From MWEH01 sp964392385 (GTDB lineage Bacteria > Bacillota > Clostridia > Christensenellales > DTU072), in assembly GCA_964392385.1 (NCBI GenBank), contig CAYMPR010000016.1, positions 1 to 22,019 of the forward strand: a DNA stretch of 22,019 nucleotides, in the 5' to 3' direction. Every line of letters begins with the position of its first letter. The first letter of the stretch is position 1. The translations under genes were made by a program, and so were the position numbers. The notes below the pieces were generated by a model, which saw nothing but the letters and a program-made list of their open reading frames with translations, ran no database searches and was not told the DNA's origin. Below are positions 8,126-16,763 of this stretch, piece after piece.

Positions 8126-9658
8126 ATGAAAAAAATCAATATCAAAGGCCTATTTTCTAAGCTAAAGTCGATGTGGAAGACGCCATTAGAAGGAAGATGT
8201 TTAAACATTAAAGAGATGGGAACTTTTGGTCTTTATGCGCTAGGTAATAGTTTTATTAGTAGTGCAGTATACTATGTCGCGACAATTACCTTCATTCCAT
8301 ATTTTTATCACATAGATGTAATCCATGCATATATTATTATGATTGCAGGGACTTTAATTAATCTAACTTTACAGCCATTTATTGGTAATTTGATGGAAAA
8401 AACTAACACAAAGTTTGGAAGATATAAGCCATTTATCTTATTTTCACTTCCAGCATTATCTCTCTTTGCGGTATTAGTAACTTGGATCCCACAAATTGGT
8501 GTGGAAAATATGCGAATTATTTATGCATATCTAACATGTGTTCCTTTATTTGTTCTACTTGCCTTTGCAAACAACATGTACCAAACGATGCCATCAGTAA
8601 TTACACCAGTCTCCCAAGAGAGAGCTGATATGATGACGCCAATAGGCCTAATAGTTGGCTTTGCCCCAAGTGTATTACAAGTAATTGCAGGGCCAATTAG
8701 GGCTCACTTTGCTTCTTCAGGTAGGGAATATTTAGGGATTAGAATTATTGGAATAATTGCAGTAGTAATAGGAACAATCTTTGTATTATTCTTAATAAAA
8801 GTCAAAGAAAGGGTATTCGTTTTAAAAGATGAAAAGAAAAAAGAAGAAAAGATTAACTTTAAAGATGCATATAAAATGCTATCAAAAAACAAACCTTTAA
8901 TAATTTTATTTGTTGCACTTGCGGTTGGCTCTTTAAGGGAATTTTGCAGACAATTTATATATTTAATTATTCAATTTAGATTTGCTGCTACTTCTACAGC
9001 TGCTATGCAGATATCTGGGTTAATTATGACAATAGTTGGCTTTGCCTGCACAGTTGCAATGTTTTTACTCCCGATTGTTACAAGGAAACTCAATAAAAAT
9101 GTAATTATTATTCTTTTCACTGTTACTAGCGTAATATCTTTTGGCTTCTTAGGTTTATTTGGCTATCAAAATATTGCAGTAGGCACCACCTCTGCAGTAG
9201 TATTAACTATTCTATTTTTCATCTCTGCAATTAATCCTACATATTTGCTAATCCCTGTTATGCTTGGTGAAATAGCTGATTATCAACAATATAAAACAGG
9301 AAAACGGCTTGAAGGGCATATGCAAAACCTATTATTTTCAGCTCCAGGGCTAATTTCACAACTTTTAATGTTAGTTACTTGGTTTTGGCAAAGAAACATT
9401 GGCTTTGAGCCGAAAAACTACGAAAATGTTATAGTGCTTTCAAATGCACAGCAATTAGTTGCAAACAACTGGTTTAATGCAACCAGCATTATTTCCGCAG
9501 TTAGTGGATTATTAATGATTGTAGTACTTTGTTTTTACTCTCTTACGAAAAAGAAATATAAAGAGGTTATCGATGATTTAGAAAGTAAATCAGAGAAGAT
9601 TCAAAAGGGTAGTAAGGCACTTGAAGAGGCACTTGCTACAGATTTGATAAGTGAATAA
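8126..9658 (+). CDS. GPH-family (glycoside-pentoside-hexuronide:cation) sugar symporter
   Basis: A 510-residue polytopic membrane protein with about a dozen hydrophobic segments. It carries two features of the GPH branch of the major facilitator superfamily: MEKTNTKFGRYKPF (about 90-103) after the second or third helix, and GEIADYQQYKTGKRLEG (about 381-397) in the second half. These transporters import sugars or glycosides with Na+ or H+. The N-terminus has about 30 extra polar residues before the first helix and the C-terminus ends in a charged tail. AGGAAAGA (8113-8120) sits 5 bases before the ATG. The next gene is a GH38-like glycosidase, so a glycoside released or cleaved by that enzyme is the likely cargo; the actual sugar is not visible from sequence. 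Confidence 0.9.
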   Translation: MKKINIKGLFSKLKSMWKTPLEGRCLNIKEMGTFGLYALGNSFISSAVYYVATITFIPYFYHIDVIHAYIIMIAGTLINLTLQPFIGNLMEKTNTKFGRYKPFILFSLPALSLFAVLVTWIPQIGVENMRIIYAYLTCVPLFVLLAFANNMYQTMPSVITPVSQERADMMTPIGLIVGFAPSVLQVIAGPIRAHFASSGREYLGIRIIGIIAVVIGTIFVLFLIKVKERVFVLKDEKKKEEKINFKDAYKMLSKNKPLIILFVALAVGSLREFCRQFIYLIIQFRFAATSTAAMQISGLIMTIVGFACTVAMFLLPIVTRKLNKNVIIILFTVTSVISFGFLGLFGYQNIAVGTTSAVVLTILFFISAINPTYLLIPVMLGEIADYQQYKTGKRLEGHMQNLLFSAPGLISQLLMLVTWFWQRNIGFEPKNYENVIVLSNAQQLVANNWFNATSIISAVSGLLMIVVLCFYSLTKKKYKEVIDDLESKSEKIQKGSKALEEALATDLISE

Positions 9659-9808
9659 TAAGCCCAAAAGATTTATTCAATAGCAAGAATTTTTCTGAAA
9701 GTAATCGGGAACAGAAATAGCCTAATATTTAAAGCAACAATTACGATTCCACTTAAACAAATGATGGACGTTTTTATATAATTAAATGTACTTTATAAAC
9801 AGATTATG

Positions 9809-9814
9809 TATAAT
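9809..9814 (+). promoter_or_regulatory. Possible -10 box upstream of the GH38-like gene
   Basis: TATAAT at 9809-9814, directly preceded by TG, about 30 bases before the ATG. The -35 is poor. The gap to the symporter gene is 185 bases without a clear terminator, so the glycosidase gene may be read both from here and by read-through. Confidence 0.35.
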
Positions 9815-9843
9815 CTATATATCAACATAATTCGAGGTTATTT

Positions 9844-11898
9844 ATGACAATAAAGAAGGTTTATCTAGTCACTAAGACCCATTTGGATTTAGGCTACACA
9901 GACTTAGCGGCGAATATATTAAGCGAGTATGTCCATCACTTTATTCCTGAGGCAATTAAAATTGCTAAAGAACTAAATACCGAAAAGAAAAAATTCGTAT
10001 GGACTACAGGTTCTTGGATATTAAATAAAGCTTTAAAAATTGGCACGCCAGAAGAGATTAAAAACCTTTCCACTGCGATGGAAAGAGGCGATATAGTGGC
10101 CCATGCTTTGCCTTTTACTACTCACACAGAATTAATGGATGAAGATACATTTAGATATGGGCTTTCTATAATAAAAAAGCTCGATAAGAGGTTCAACCGC
10201 AATACAATTTCAGCAAAAATGACCGATGTTCCGGGGCACACAATTGCTATGGTTCCATTGCTGCACGAGTATGGAATTAAAATGTTACACATAGGAGTTA
10301 ATGAATCTTCAGCAGTTCCAAATATCCCAGATGTATTTTTGTGGAGATACCAAGGAAGTGAAGTAGTAGTTGTATATAATAAAAGCTATGGCGGGGATTT
10401 TACCTACGAAGGAATAGAGGCTATGGTTGCTTTTTGCCATACGTCTGATAACTGCGGACCAGTAAACCTTGAACAAGCTCGTGAGAATTATATTAAATAT
10501 TCAAATAAATTTCCCGATGCAGAAATTATTGCCTCAGGCCTTGATGAAATTGCCGAAAAACTTTGGGCAGTTAGAAACACTCTCCCAGTAGTTACTTCAG
10601 AAATTGGAGATAGCTGGATTCATGGAAGTACTACCGATCCATTTAAGGCAGCTGCTTTAAGAGAGCTAATGGCATTAAAACGCAACTGGCTACAAGATAA
10701 TACACTAACTAAAGGTAGTGAAGAGTATGATAACTTTTCGGATGCGATACTTTGCCTTGCAGAACACACTAATGGCGGAGATATTAAGGCCATGCTTTCA
10801 GATTATACTAACTACCTAAAGAAAGACTTTATTAAAGCAAGAAAGAAAAACATAGTAAAAAACAGCGAAGAGGCACTAAATGTGGAAAATAAAATTGCCT
10901 CTAGAATAATTGGGGATATAAAGGAAAAAGATAAAGAGTTATCTTATTCAAGGATAGAAGCTACTTGGTTTGAGCAAAGAGAGTATATTAATGAAGCAAT
11001 TAATGCTTTGACCTCTTCTAAAAAAAGCCAAGCAATCGAAGCTATCACTAAATTAATGCCCAAAAGTGGATTTAAGGTTAAAGCCAAGTCATTTCCTGCA
11101 GGAGAAATATCAGAATTTAATTTGGGAGACTTTTACGTAACATTAAATAAATTTGGGGCCTTAGGCCTAAAACATAAAGCTACTGAAATTCTTTCGCCTA
11201 GTAGCCTCTCTTCCTTAGTAGACTATGTTTCTCATAGTCTTAAAGATGTTAATACCTTCTTTGAAACATATAATAGGCCAGATGTCGTAGGGATGAATTG
11301 GGCATATGGAGATTTTGGTAGGCCTGCATTTTCTCTAGTTGATGGCAAATATCCTACGGGTAGATTTAATTATGTTGTTAAATCTCTTGAGGAAAAAGAC
11401 GATTCGGTTATGATAAAGCTTGCTATAGATAAAGAAATAACTAAAGAACTTGGCGCCCCAAAAGAAATTACCCTTAAACTAACAGCAATAGATAAAAAGT
11501 TTGTTATAGAATTAATTTGGACAGGGAAAGATAGCAATAGAATTCAAGAGGAATTACTACTTCGTCTATTCCCAAAAACCAATAAAGAAAACATAAGGTA
11601 TAATAAGCTTGGTAGATTAATTAATCCCTATGATGTAGTTGAAAGCGGCAATAGAAATAACTCAGCAGTTCTTAGTATCAAATGCATAAATCCTCAAAAT
11701 CAAGCATTTACTATTACAAATAATCATTGCCCTCTAGTTTCTCTTGGAAAAGGCAAAATTATGCTTTTTGATAATAAGTATGAAGATGTGGAAAAAGATG
11801 GTGTGTCATTTATTTTACATAATAATATTTGGGGAACCAACTTTCCTTTATATTACTCCGACAACGCATACTTTAAAATTGAGATAGACGTGGAATAG
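9844..11898 (+). CDS. GH38-like (DUF5054-type) glycosidase
   Basis: A 684-residue cytoplasmic protein without a signal peptide. The N-terminal domain has the GH38/GH57-like seven-strand barrel pattern: KTHLDLGYTD (11-20), giving metal ligands His13 and Asp15 as in the HxDxG of alpha-mannosidases, and TDVPGH (127-132), which aligns with the D-P-F-G-H motif so that Asp128 would be both nucleophile and metal ligand. About 400 C-terminal residues form a beta-rich region. I recall proteins of this length with this exact N-terminus being labelled DUF5054; their substrate is not established to my knowledge. Starts with GAGGT (9834-9838) before the ATG. The symporter upstream suggests that it hydrolyses an imported oligosaccharide or glycoside. 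GH38-like fold is likely; alpha-mannosidase activity is only a guess. Confidence 0.75.
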   Translation: MTIKKVYLVTKTHLDLGYTDLAANILSEYVHHFIPEAIKIAKELNTEKKKFVWTTGSWILNKALKIGTPEEIKNLSTAMERGDIVAHALPFTTHTELMDEDTFRYGLSIIKKLDKRFNRNTISAKMTDVPGHTIAMVPLLHEYGIKMLHIGVNESSAVPNIPDVFLWRYQGSEVVVVYNKSYGGDFTYEGIEAMVAFCHTSDNCGPVNLEQARENYIKYSNKFPDAEIIASGLDEIAEKLWAVRNTLPVVTSEIGDSWIHGSTTDPFKAAALRELMALKRNWLQDNTLTKGSEEYDNFSDAILCLAEHTNGGDIKAMLSDYTNYLKKDFIKARKKNIVKNSEEALNVENKIASRIIGDIKEKDKELSYSRIEATWFEQREYINEAINALTSSKKSQAIEAITKLMPKSGFKVKAKSFPAGEISEFNLGDFYVTLNKFGALGLKHKATEILSPSSLSSLVDYVSHSLKDVNTFFETYNRPDVVGMNWAYGDFGRPAFSLVDGKYPTGRFNYVVKSLEEKDDSVMIKLAIDKEITKELGAPKEITLKLTAIDKKFVIELIWTGKDSNRIQEELLLRLFPKTNKENIRYNKLGRLINPYDVVESGNRNNSAVLSIKCINPQNQAFTITNNHCPLVSLGKGKIMLFDNKYEDVEKDGVSFILHNNIWGTNFPLYYSDNAYFKIEIDVE

Positions 11899-12005
11899 AT
11901 TACTTAGGCATTATTTGTTTTAATAGATCAAGATTTAACACAAATACTTAAAAAGCTTAGAAAAAAATCATTTATTGGGTTAAGTCAATTTTTAAAGAGG
12001 TGAAC

Positions 12006-12911
12006 ATGGAAAAGACAATATACTTAGCAGGTGGCTGCTTTTGGGGAACCGAAAAATATTTAGGATTAATACCTGGCGTACTAGCTACCGAGGTTGGGTA
12101 TGCTAACGGTAATACCATAAATCCAAGTTATGAAGATGTTTGTAGGCGAAGGACTGGACATGCAGAAAGTGTAAAAGTTGTATATGATACATCGAATGTA
12201 TCCCTAGCTACGCTTCTAGAAAAGTTTTATATGTCAATAGATCCAACGGCTGTTAATAGGCAAGGAAATGATATTGGCTCTCAATATAGAAGTGGAATAT
12301 ATTTTGTAGATTCTGAGGATGTTGAGATAATTAATAACTCAATAAAAAAATTACAGCAGCAATATAGAGGTCCAATTGCCATCGAGATTAAACCTCTTAG
12401 CAATTATTATAAAGCTGAGGAGTACCATCAAAAATATCTAGAAAAAAACCCTGGAGGCTATTGTCATATAAACCCCTCAACATTTGATAAAGCAAAATCT
12501 ACTCAGTCTCCTTACGTAAAAAAGAGTAGGGAAGAACTTAAAAAGACTCTTACCCAACTTCAGTTTGAAGTAACGCAAAATAGTGCTACAGAACCACCCT
12601 TTAATAACGAGTATTTTGACAACTTTGAGGAAGGTATATATGTTGATGTAACTACTGGTGAGCCTTTATTTTCCTCAATAGACAAATTCGACTCAGGTTG
12701 TGGCTGGCCAGCTTTTTCTAAACCAATAGAAAATAGCTCCATTAAAGAAGTAAAAGACAAAAGTTATGGAAGGATTCGTACTGAGGTTAGAAGTGTTAAT
12801 GGAGACGCCCATTTAGGACACGTATTTAATGATGGCCCTCTCGATAGGGGTGGGCTTCGCTACTGCATTAATAGCGCAGCCATTAAATTTATACCGAAAA
12901 AGAAGAAATAG
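12006..12911 (+). CDS. msrAB: Bifunctional peptide-methionine sulfoxide reductase MsrA-MsrB
   Basis: Repairs oxidised methionine: the MsrA domain reduces the S-sulfoxide and the MsrB domain the R-sulfoxide. MsrA occupies about 1-160, with catalytic Cys11 in GGCFWG and a resolving-type Cys153 in GGYCHINP. MsrB occupies about 175-301, with DSGCGWPAF (Cys232), HLGHVFNDGP and catalytic Cys287 in RYCINS. The paired CxxC zinc motifs of zinc-type MsrB are absent, as in many fused forms. ATG 12006 is chosen over the in-frame GTG at 12000 because AAAGAGGTG (11994-12002) is the ribosome binding site. There is no signal peptide, so it acts in the cytoplasm. It stands alone, with 107 bases before it and a separate promoter after it. 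Function is near certain. Confidence 0.97.
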   Translation: MEKTIYLAGGCFWGTEKYLGLIPGVLATEVGYANGNTINPSYEDVCRRRTGHAESVKVVYDTSNVSLATLLEKFYMSIDPTAVNRQGNDIGSQYRSGIYFVDSEDVEIINNSIKKLQQQYRGPIAIEIKPLSNYYKAEEYHQKYLEKNPGGYCHINPSTFDKAKSTQSPYVKKSREELKKTLTQLQFEVTQNSATEPPFNNEYFDNFEEGIYVDVTTGEPLFSSIDKFDSGCGWPAFSKPIENSSIKEVKDKSYGRIRTEVRSVNGDAHLGHVFNDGPLDRGGLRYCINSAAIKFIPKKKK

Positions 12912-13005
12912 AGTTTTCGGCAATCTTTAGAATTGCGAATTATTGTTCAAATAGGGATTTTCAATAAAACTTACTGTAGGAATAATTAAAATATATAATT
13001 TTTTA

Positions 13006-13034
13006 TTGACTATTGAATATCATAATGATAGATT
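13006..13034 (+). promoter_or_regulatory. Promoter of the lemA-TPM operon
   Basis: TTGACT (13006-13011), a 17-base spacer and TAGATT (13029-13034). This promoter overlaps the upstream in-frame TTG at 13006, which therefore cannot be the start codon. Confidence 0.6.
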
Positions 13035-13065
13035 TATTTTATTAAAAAGCATGAGGGGAAAAGAA

Positions 13066-13653
13066 ATGAAAAACAAGACTTTATTAATCACACTTATCGC
13101 AATTGTTGCACTCATCGTATTTGTCGGTTTATTCTTTGGAATAAGCGCAGGAGTTGCGTACAATGGCACCATTACACTGCGTGAAGAGATTGACGCTTCA
13201 GAAGCAGAAATCAAAAATAGGCTCCAAGAAAGACACGACAAAATGGGGCAATTGATTGGTGCAGTCGAAGGACTTCAAGAACATGCCGAAACCATTTATA
13301 CTCAGATCACGGATGCGAGAGCAGCATATGCAGCAGCTATAACTAATGAAGATCTTATTGAAGCGGATGCCTTAGAAGCAGCGGCTCTTGATGCTCTTAT
13401 TGTTACAGTTGAAGATAACCCATTAATCACTGCAACTAGTGCATATAACACATATATGTATGAAGTTTCTGGTATGGAAAATGCTTTATTTGTTGCTAGA
13501 AGAGATTTTAACGAAGCAGTTTTATCCTACAATACTACTGCAAAGAAATTCCCAAGAGTTTTGTTTATAGGTATGTTTGGTTTTGAAACGGAACTTGAGT
13601 ATTGGCCAACAACTGATGGAAGCGAAGAAATACCTGTGCTTAATGCCGATTGA
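13066..13653 (+). CDS. lemA: LemA family membrane protein
   Basis: A 195-residue protein with one N-terminal transmembrane helix (about 5-30, ending in GISAGVAYNG) and a long helical, presumably extracytoplasmic bundle. Family signs: the YNG/YN just after the helix, a conserved Arg in NRLQERHDKMGQLIGAVEG, the ...TQITDARAAYAAA segment, and a C-terminal FPRVLFIGMFGFETELEYW that matches the FP...GF...YF tail. There is an alanine-rich insertion with acidic residues around ITNEDLIEADALEAAALDAL. ATG 13066 is chosen because AGGGG (13054-13058) lies 7 bases upstream and the in-frame TTG at 13006 falls in the promoter. LemA function is not firmly known; it is commonly paired with TPM-domain proteins, as here. 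Confidence 0.9.
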   Translation: MKNKTLLITLIAIVALIVFVGLFFGISAGVAYNGTITLREEIDASEAEIKNRLQERHDKMGQLIGAVEGLQEHAETIYTQITDARAAYAAAITNEDLIEADALEAAALDALIVTVEDNPLITATSAYNTYMYEVSGMENALFVARRDFNEAVLSYNTTAKKFPRVLFIGMFGFETELEYWPTTDGSEEIPVLNAD

Positions 13654-13654
13654 A

Positions 13655-14446
13655 ATGCGTAAAACAGTTGTAGTTATTTTATTCCTAACGATAATCCTTG
13701 TAGGAGCTATCCTATCTTCTTGTCAAAAAGAGGGTTATGAATATCCGCGCCCAAGCGCGGATTTTTACGTTAACGACTTTGCGGATGCACTTTTGCCAGG
13801 AAGTAGACAAAGTTTCTTTACTGAAGGAGTAAGACTTTATGATGAAACAAAGGATACAGATCTTGGAGGAGCCCAATTTGTCGTCACCACAATGCTAGTA
13901 GCTAACGAGGGTGAAATAGCTTCAATTGATAAGACAGAACTCTTTAGGCAGTGGCAGATTGGAGAAAACGACATGGGACTTCTTCTTTTATTGCTATTTA
14001 CTGGAAATGAAGAAGAAAAAACGCTAGTGAGCACACAAGCTGAAATTGGATATCGGATGGAAGCATATTTAACTGCTGCTGAAGTTGGTAATTTAATAGA
14101 TTCATGCCTATTTAATCCCGAATGGGAAGGTTCTTTAGACATGGGTCTTGGGGAACTCTACTATGAGTTAATTTCAAGAATTTATATAAGGGCTTATGAA
14201 TACGAATCATTTAATTATGATATGGAGGTTTATCGCGATTATCTGATAACCGCAGAAGATACGCCAGCTCAGTCCCCAATGACATTTATGTCGTACATTT
14301 TTTCTTCCCATACCTCACTTTGGACCAAAATAATCCTTGGTGTTGTAATATTCTTGATTACTGGACTACTTGGTGGTGGAGGACTATTTGCAGTTAAACA
14401 CCGAGGTGGTGGGGGCTCAAGTGGAGGATACGGAATAAAACGCTAA
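13655..14446 (+). CDS. TPM-domain (TLP18.3/Psb32/MOLO-1) lipoprotein
   Basis: A 263-residue protein predicted to be exported and lipidated: hydrophobic segment 4-20, then a lipobox LSSC with Cys23. The TPM domain (about 35-175) begins with YVNDFADALLPGSR and includes TDLGGAQFVVTTML, GENDMGLLLLLLF and GYRMEAYLT. A second hydrophobic segment (TKIILGVVIFLITGLLGGGG) is followed by a short Arg- and Gly/Ser-rich tail (HRGGGGSSGGYG), the usual end of these proteins, so both ends may be membrane-attached. ATG 13655 is one base after the lemA stop (13651-13653); ATG 13643 inside lemA is also possible, and both give the lipobox. No strong Shine-Dalgarno is visible, so translation is probably coupled to lemA. 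The role is unknown; the family is linked to membrane quality control. Confidence 0.85.
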   Translation: MRKTVVVILFLTIILVGAILSSCQKEGYEYPRPSADFYVNDFADALLPGSRQSFFTEGVRLYDETKDTDLGGAQFVVTTMLVANEGEIASIDKTELFRQWQIGENDMGLLLLLLFTGNEEEKTLVSTQAEIGYRMEAYLTAAEVGNLIDSCLFNPEWEGSLDMGLGELYYELISRIYIRAYEYESFNYDMEVYRDYLITAEDTPAQSPMTFMSYIFSSHTSLWTKIILGVVIFLITGLLGGGGLFAVKHRGGGGSSGGYGIKR

Positions 14447-14478
14447 CCCGACCCTTACAAATTAATCAAATATATATG

Positions 14479-14506
14479 ACCATAATATTTGCTATTATGG
14501 TTTTTT
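14479..14506 (+). terminator. Rho-independent terminator of the lemA-TPM operon
   Basis: A perfect 9-bp stem ACCATAATA / TATTATGGT (14479-14487 with 14493-14501), loop TTTGC, then a T run to 14506. Confidence 0.85.
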
Positions 14507-14658
14507 CAATTAGTATGGGAAAATTTTTTGGAAAGCATAATCCAGGGGTAAATAATATAATGGAGGGTATTGTTGATCTAAGAAAAATATTATTCAATGT
14601 TTCATCCAGTTTAATTTCACCGAAATTTTTGTTCGAATAATGTTTAGTATGTCAACTA

Positions 14659-14667
14659 TGATATAAT
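14659..14667 (+). promoter_or_regulatory. Extended -10 promoter of the CocE/NonD hydrolase gene
   Basis: TGATATAAT (14659-14667), a perfect extended -10 element, with no good -35. A start near 14674 gives a leader of about 70-85 bases. The rest of the 297-base gap holds the terminator above and AT-rich sequence; an unattached GGAGGG (14562-14567) and a 26-codon ORF (14560-14640) without a ribosome binding site are not called. Confidence 0.5.
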
Positions 14668-14743
14668 ATTACATAATAAAAAGCATATTTTCATAAATAC
14701 TATTTAGGAAAATAGAGAGCAATTAACAGTATCTTTTACGACT

Positions 14744-16450
14744 ATGGACGAGAAATTGATGAAAAAACCTTTAAAAAAGAACATACGCATTTTAATTGTA
14801 GTACTAATTATTGTTGCTATAATTACACCAATCATTGTTCTTGTTACCCTTTACCTAATTAAACCCCGCCCTGATGAGAAATATATGGTAGAAATGAGTG
14901 ATGGAATACATCTAGCAACAGATGTTTATCTTCCAAAAGGCGAAGGACCATACCCCGTAATTTTTTATAGAACACCTTATAACAAAGATACTGATCAAGG
15001 GCCACTTGATTTCATGAAATATGGGGTAGCAATAGTCACTCAAGATAGTCGTGGTTGCAATAGTTCTGAGGGCGAATATGCGGCATTTGGAACAGATGGA
15101 GTTGATTCTTTTGATACAATTCAGTGGCTGAAAACACAAACATGGTTTAATGGAACCTATGCAACATTTGGTGGAAGTGCTAGAGGAATTACTCAGTATA
15201 TGCAGGTCCCATATTTAACTGACTTAAGTGCGCAATTTATTGAGGTTGCAACCCCTAATTTATATTCACAGGCACTATTCCAGGGTGGTGCCCCAAGAAA
15301 AATGCTCGCTGAAAATTGGCTAACTGGGATTGGTCATGGAGATTATTACCAAACAATTTTTGATGGTATACTTTCCAACAGTAATTTTGCCAAAACTCAC
15401 CGGATAGAAGAAGCAGATTATTCAAATGTGACATGGCCAGCAATTCATAAAGGAGGCTGGTTTGACTGCTTTGGTCAAGGGATTATCGATGGTTTTATGG
15501 GATATCAATACAGTGGTGGAGAGGGAGGAAAAGATAATTCATATCTCATAATGGGCCCTTGGACACATGACTCAGGCAACAACAAGGTGGGTGAATTGAC
15601 ATTCCCAGACAATGCTAAATATACCCCCTATTCATCCGAACTTACAAATGCTTTTCTAGCTGAGGCACTTCTAAATACTTTAGAATATGGAAATCGCAGA
15701 GACTATCCAAATATAATTTATTATGTAATGGGCGACACATTAGAAACCTCTCCCATTTGGAATCAATGGGCAACTTCTGAAGTATGGCCAGTACCTTTTT
15801 CAAATCAAAAATATTATCTTCAACTAGATAACTCTCTAAATACTTCAATTCCAACTGGGAGTCGTACTTACTCTTATTCCTTTGATCCATCAAACCCAAT
15901 AAATACACTTGGAGGAGCTAATCTTTTAACTGGAAACAGAGGGCCATATGATCAAAGAGCTGTTGAAAGTGGAAGAACGGACATTATTTCTTTTGAATAT
16001 CCTATATCAGAAGCTTTTCTAGTCACTGGACATATATTTGCCGATATATACGTGACTTCCGATTGTATTGACACTGATTTTACAGTAAAACTTATGGATG
16101 TTTATCCTGATGGTAGTGCATATAATCTATGTGATGGGATATTAAGAATGCGTTTTCGAAATGGTATGGAAGAAGCCCAGTTCATGGATGGCTCAAACTC
16201 TACAGTTTATAATGCTTTAATTGATCTTTGGAGCACCTCATATTTTTTTGCCGAAGGCCACATATTAAAAATTTCCATATCAAGTTCAAATTATCCTCGT
16301 TTCGATGTAAATCCAAATTCGGGTTCAACCATTGCTCCTTTTACCGAAACAACGCCATATCTAGTGGCAAACAACTCAATTATCGTATCACCCGAATATC
16401 CTTCTGCACTTATTTTGCCAATTCCTTTAGCTTCTCCAAATTATATATAA
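14744..16450 (+). CDS. CocE/NonD-family serine hydrolase, membrane-anchored
   Basis: A 568-residue protein with a positively charged N-terminus and one transmembrane segment (about 14-39), so the enzyme is probably held on the outer face of the membrane. The alpha/beta-hydrolase part begins at VEMSDGIHLATDVYLP. The catalytic Ser145 lies in GGSARG (143-148), a GxSxxG elbow preceded by WFNGTYATFG; Asp241 is in KGGWFDCFGQG and His275 in GPWTHDSG, the family triad. Residues after about 390 form the beta-sandwich PepX_C-like domain. The family includes cocaine esterase, glutaryl-7-ACA acylase and X-Pro dipeptidyl peptidase relatives; the substrate cannot be read from sequence. ATG 14744 has no Shine-Dalgarno; ATG 14759 follows a weak GAGAAA, so the start is uncertain by five residues. 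No downstream gene is coupled. Confidence 0.88.
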   Translation: MDEKLMKKPLKKNIRILIVVLIIVAIITPIIVLVTLYLIKPRPDEKYMVEMSDGIHLATDVYLPKGEGPYPVIFYRTPYNKDTDQGPLDFMKYGVAIVTQDSRGCNSSEGEYAAFGTDGVDSFDTIQWLKTQTWFNGTYATFGGSARGITQYMQVPYLTDLSAQFIEVATPNLYSQALFQGGAPRKMLAENWLTGIGHGDYYQTIFDGILSNSNFAKTHRIEEADYSNVTWPAIHKGGWFDCFGQGIIDGFMGYQYSGGEGGKDNSYLIMGPWTHDSGNNKVGELTFPDNAKYTPYSSELTNAFLAEALLNTLEYGNRRDYPNIIYYVMGDTLETSPIWNQWATSEVWPVPFSNQKYYLQLDNSLNTSIPTGSRTYSYSFDPSNPINTLGGANLLTGNRGPYDQRAVESGRTDIISFEYPISEAFLVTGHIFADIYVTSDCIDTDFTVKLMDVYPDGSAYNLCDGILRMRFRNGMEEAQFMDGSNSTVYNALIDLWSTSYFFAEGHILKISISSSNYPRFDVNPNSGSTIAPFTETTPYLVANNSIIVSPEYPSALILPIPLASPNYI

Positions 16451-16501
16451 CCCTATTTCCTAAAAATTGTCCCAATTGCTCCATTTAATGGTGGGAATTT
16501 A

Positions 16502-16555
16502 CAGACTAACTTCCGTTTAAACTTCCACAACGGAACTTACTTTGGCAATTAACTC
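16502..16555 (+). repeat. 54-base palindromic interspersed repeat, copy A
   Basis: Begins CAGACTAACTTCCG and ends TTGGCAATTAACTC. It carries a perfect 7-bp inverted repeat TTCCGTT / AACGGAA around an 11-base loop. It is identical to copy C (16628-16681), and its first 44 bases match copy D at the window end. Confidence 0.9.
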
Positions 16556-16598
16556 AAAGATTATACATACTCAATATGCAAATGGGAAATATTTCTGC

Positions 16599-16612
16599 CA
16601 GACTAACTTCCG
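16599..16612 (+). repeat. Truncated repeat copy B (14 bases)
   Basis: CAGACTAACTTCCG, the first 14 bases of the repeat, then diverging to CTAGTTTG. It lacks the second half of the palindrome. Confidence 0.6.
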
Positions 16613-16627
16613 CTAGTTTGCTTCTGT

Positions 16628-16681
16628 CAGACTAACTTCCGTTTAAACTTCCACAACGGAACTTACTTTGGCAATTAACTC
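16628..16681 (+). repeat. 54-base palindromic interspersed repeat, copy C
   Basis: Base-for-base identical to copy A, 126 bases downstream and in the same orientation. It ends about 70 bases upstream of the -10 box of the next gene. Confidence 0.9.
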
Positions 16682-16725
16682 TTAATGGGAGAATCTATAA
16701 TAAGTCAAAGATAAGGACTTTTTTG

Positions 16726-16739
16726 TATACTACAGTATA
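16726..16739. promoter_or_regulatory. Operator-like palindrome in the -35 region of rlmCD
   Basis: TATACT-AC-AGTATA, a perfect inverted repeat of 6+2+6. It sits 12 bases upstream of the -10 box, where a bound repressor would block RNA polymerase. An outer GACTT / AAGTC pair (16716-16720 with 16740-16744) widens the symmetry. No regulator gene is adjacent. Confidence 0.4.
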
Positions 16740-16748
16740 AAGTCTTTG

Positions 16749-16757
16749 TGATATAAT
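16749..16757 (+). promoter_or_regulatory. Extended -10 promoter of rlmCD, predicting a leaderless mRNA
   Basis: TGATATAAT (16749-16757) ends 6 bases before the ATG at 16764. Initiation at the usual distance would fall on or next to the A of the ATG. No Shine-Dalgarno is present before the ATG. Confidence 0.6.
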
Positions 16758-16763
16758 ACTTTC

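Larger units (their letters stand above)
16451..16763. other. Intergenic region with palindromic repeats and the rlmCD promoter
   Basis: 313 bases without a gene. From left to right: an imperfect inverted repeat around CCAT-TTA-ATGG (about 16481-16491), two identical 54-base repeats with a truncated copy between them, an operator-like palindrome and the promoter of the methyltransferase gene. A short ORF over part of the region overlaps the preceding CDS and looks like a shadow frame. Confidence 0.75.

Noticed and set aside
1061..14559. Shared 13-base string GGTAAATAATATA at 1061-1073 and 14547-14559
   Set aside because: AT-rich, different contexts, no further similarity around either copy; probably chance.
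14560..14640. 26-codon ORF starting MEGIVDLRK
   Set aside because: No Shine-Dalgarno at the right distance, and the nearby GGAGGG lies inside the ORF; no recognisable protein.
15642..15908. Minus-strand ORFs inside the CocE/NonD hydrolase gene
   Set aside because: They overlap a well-supported CDS on the other strand and show no domain or start signal.
16502..16681. CRISPR array
   Set aside because: Only two full units 126 bases apart with a truncated copy between, no regular spacers, and the unit is a long palindrome; no cas genes nearby.
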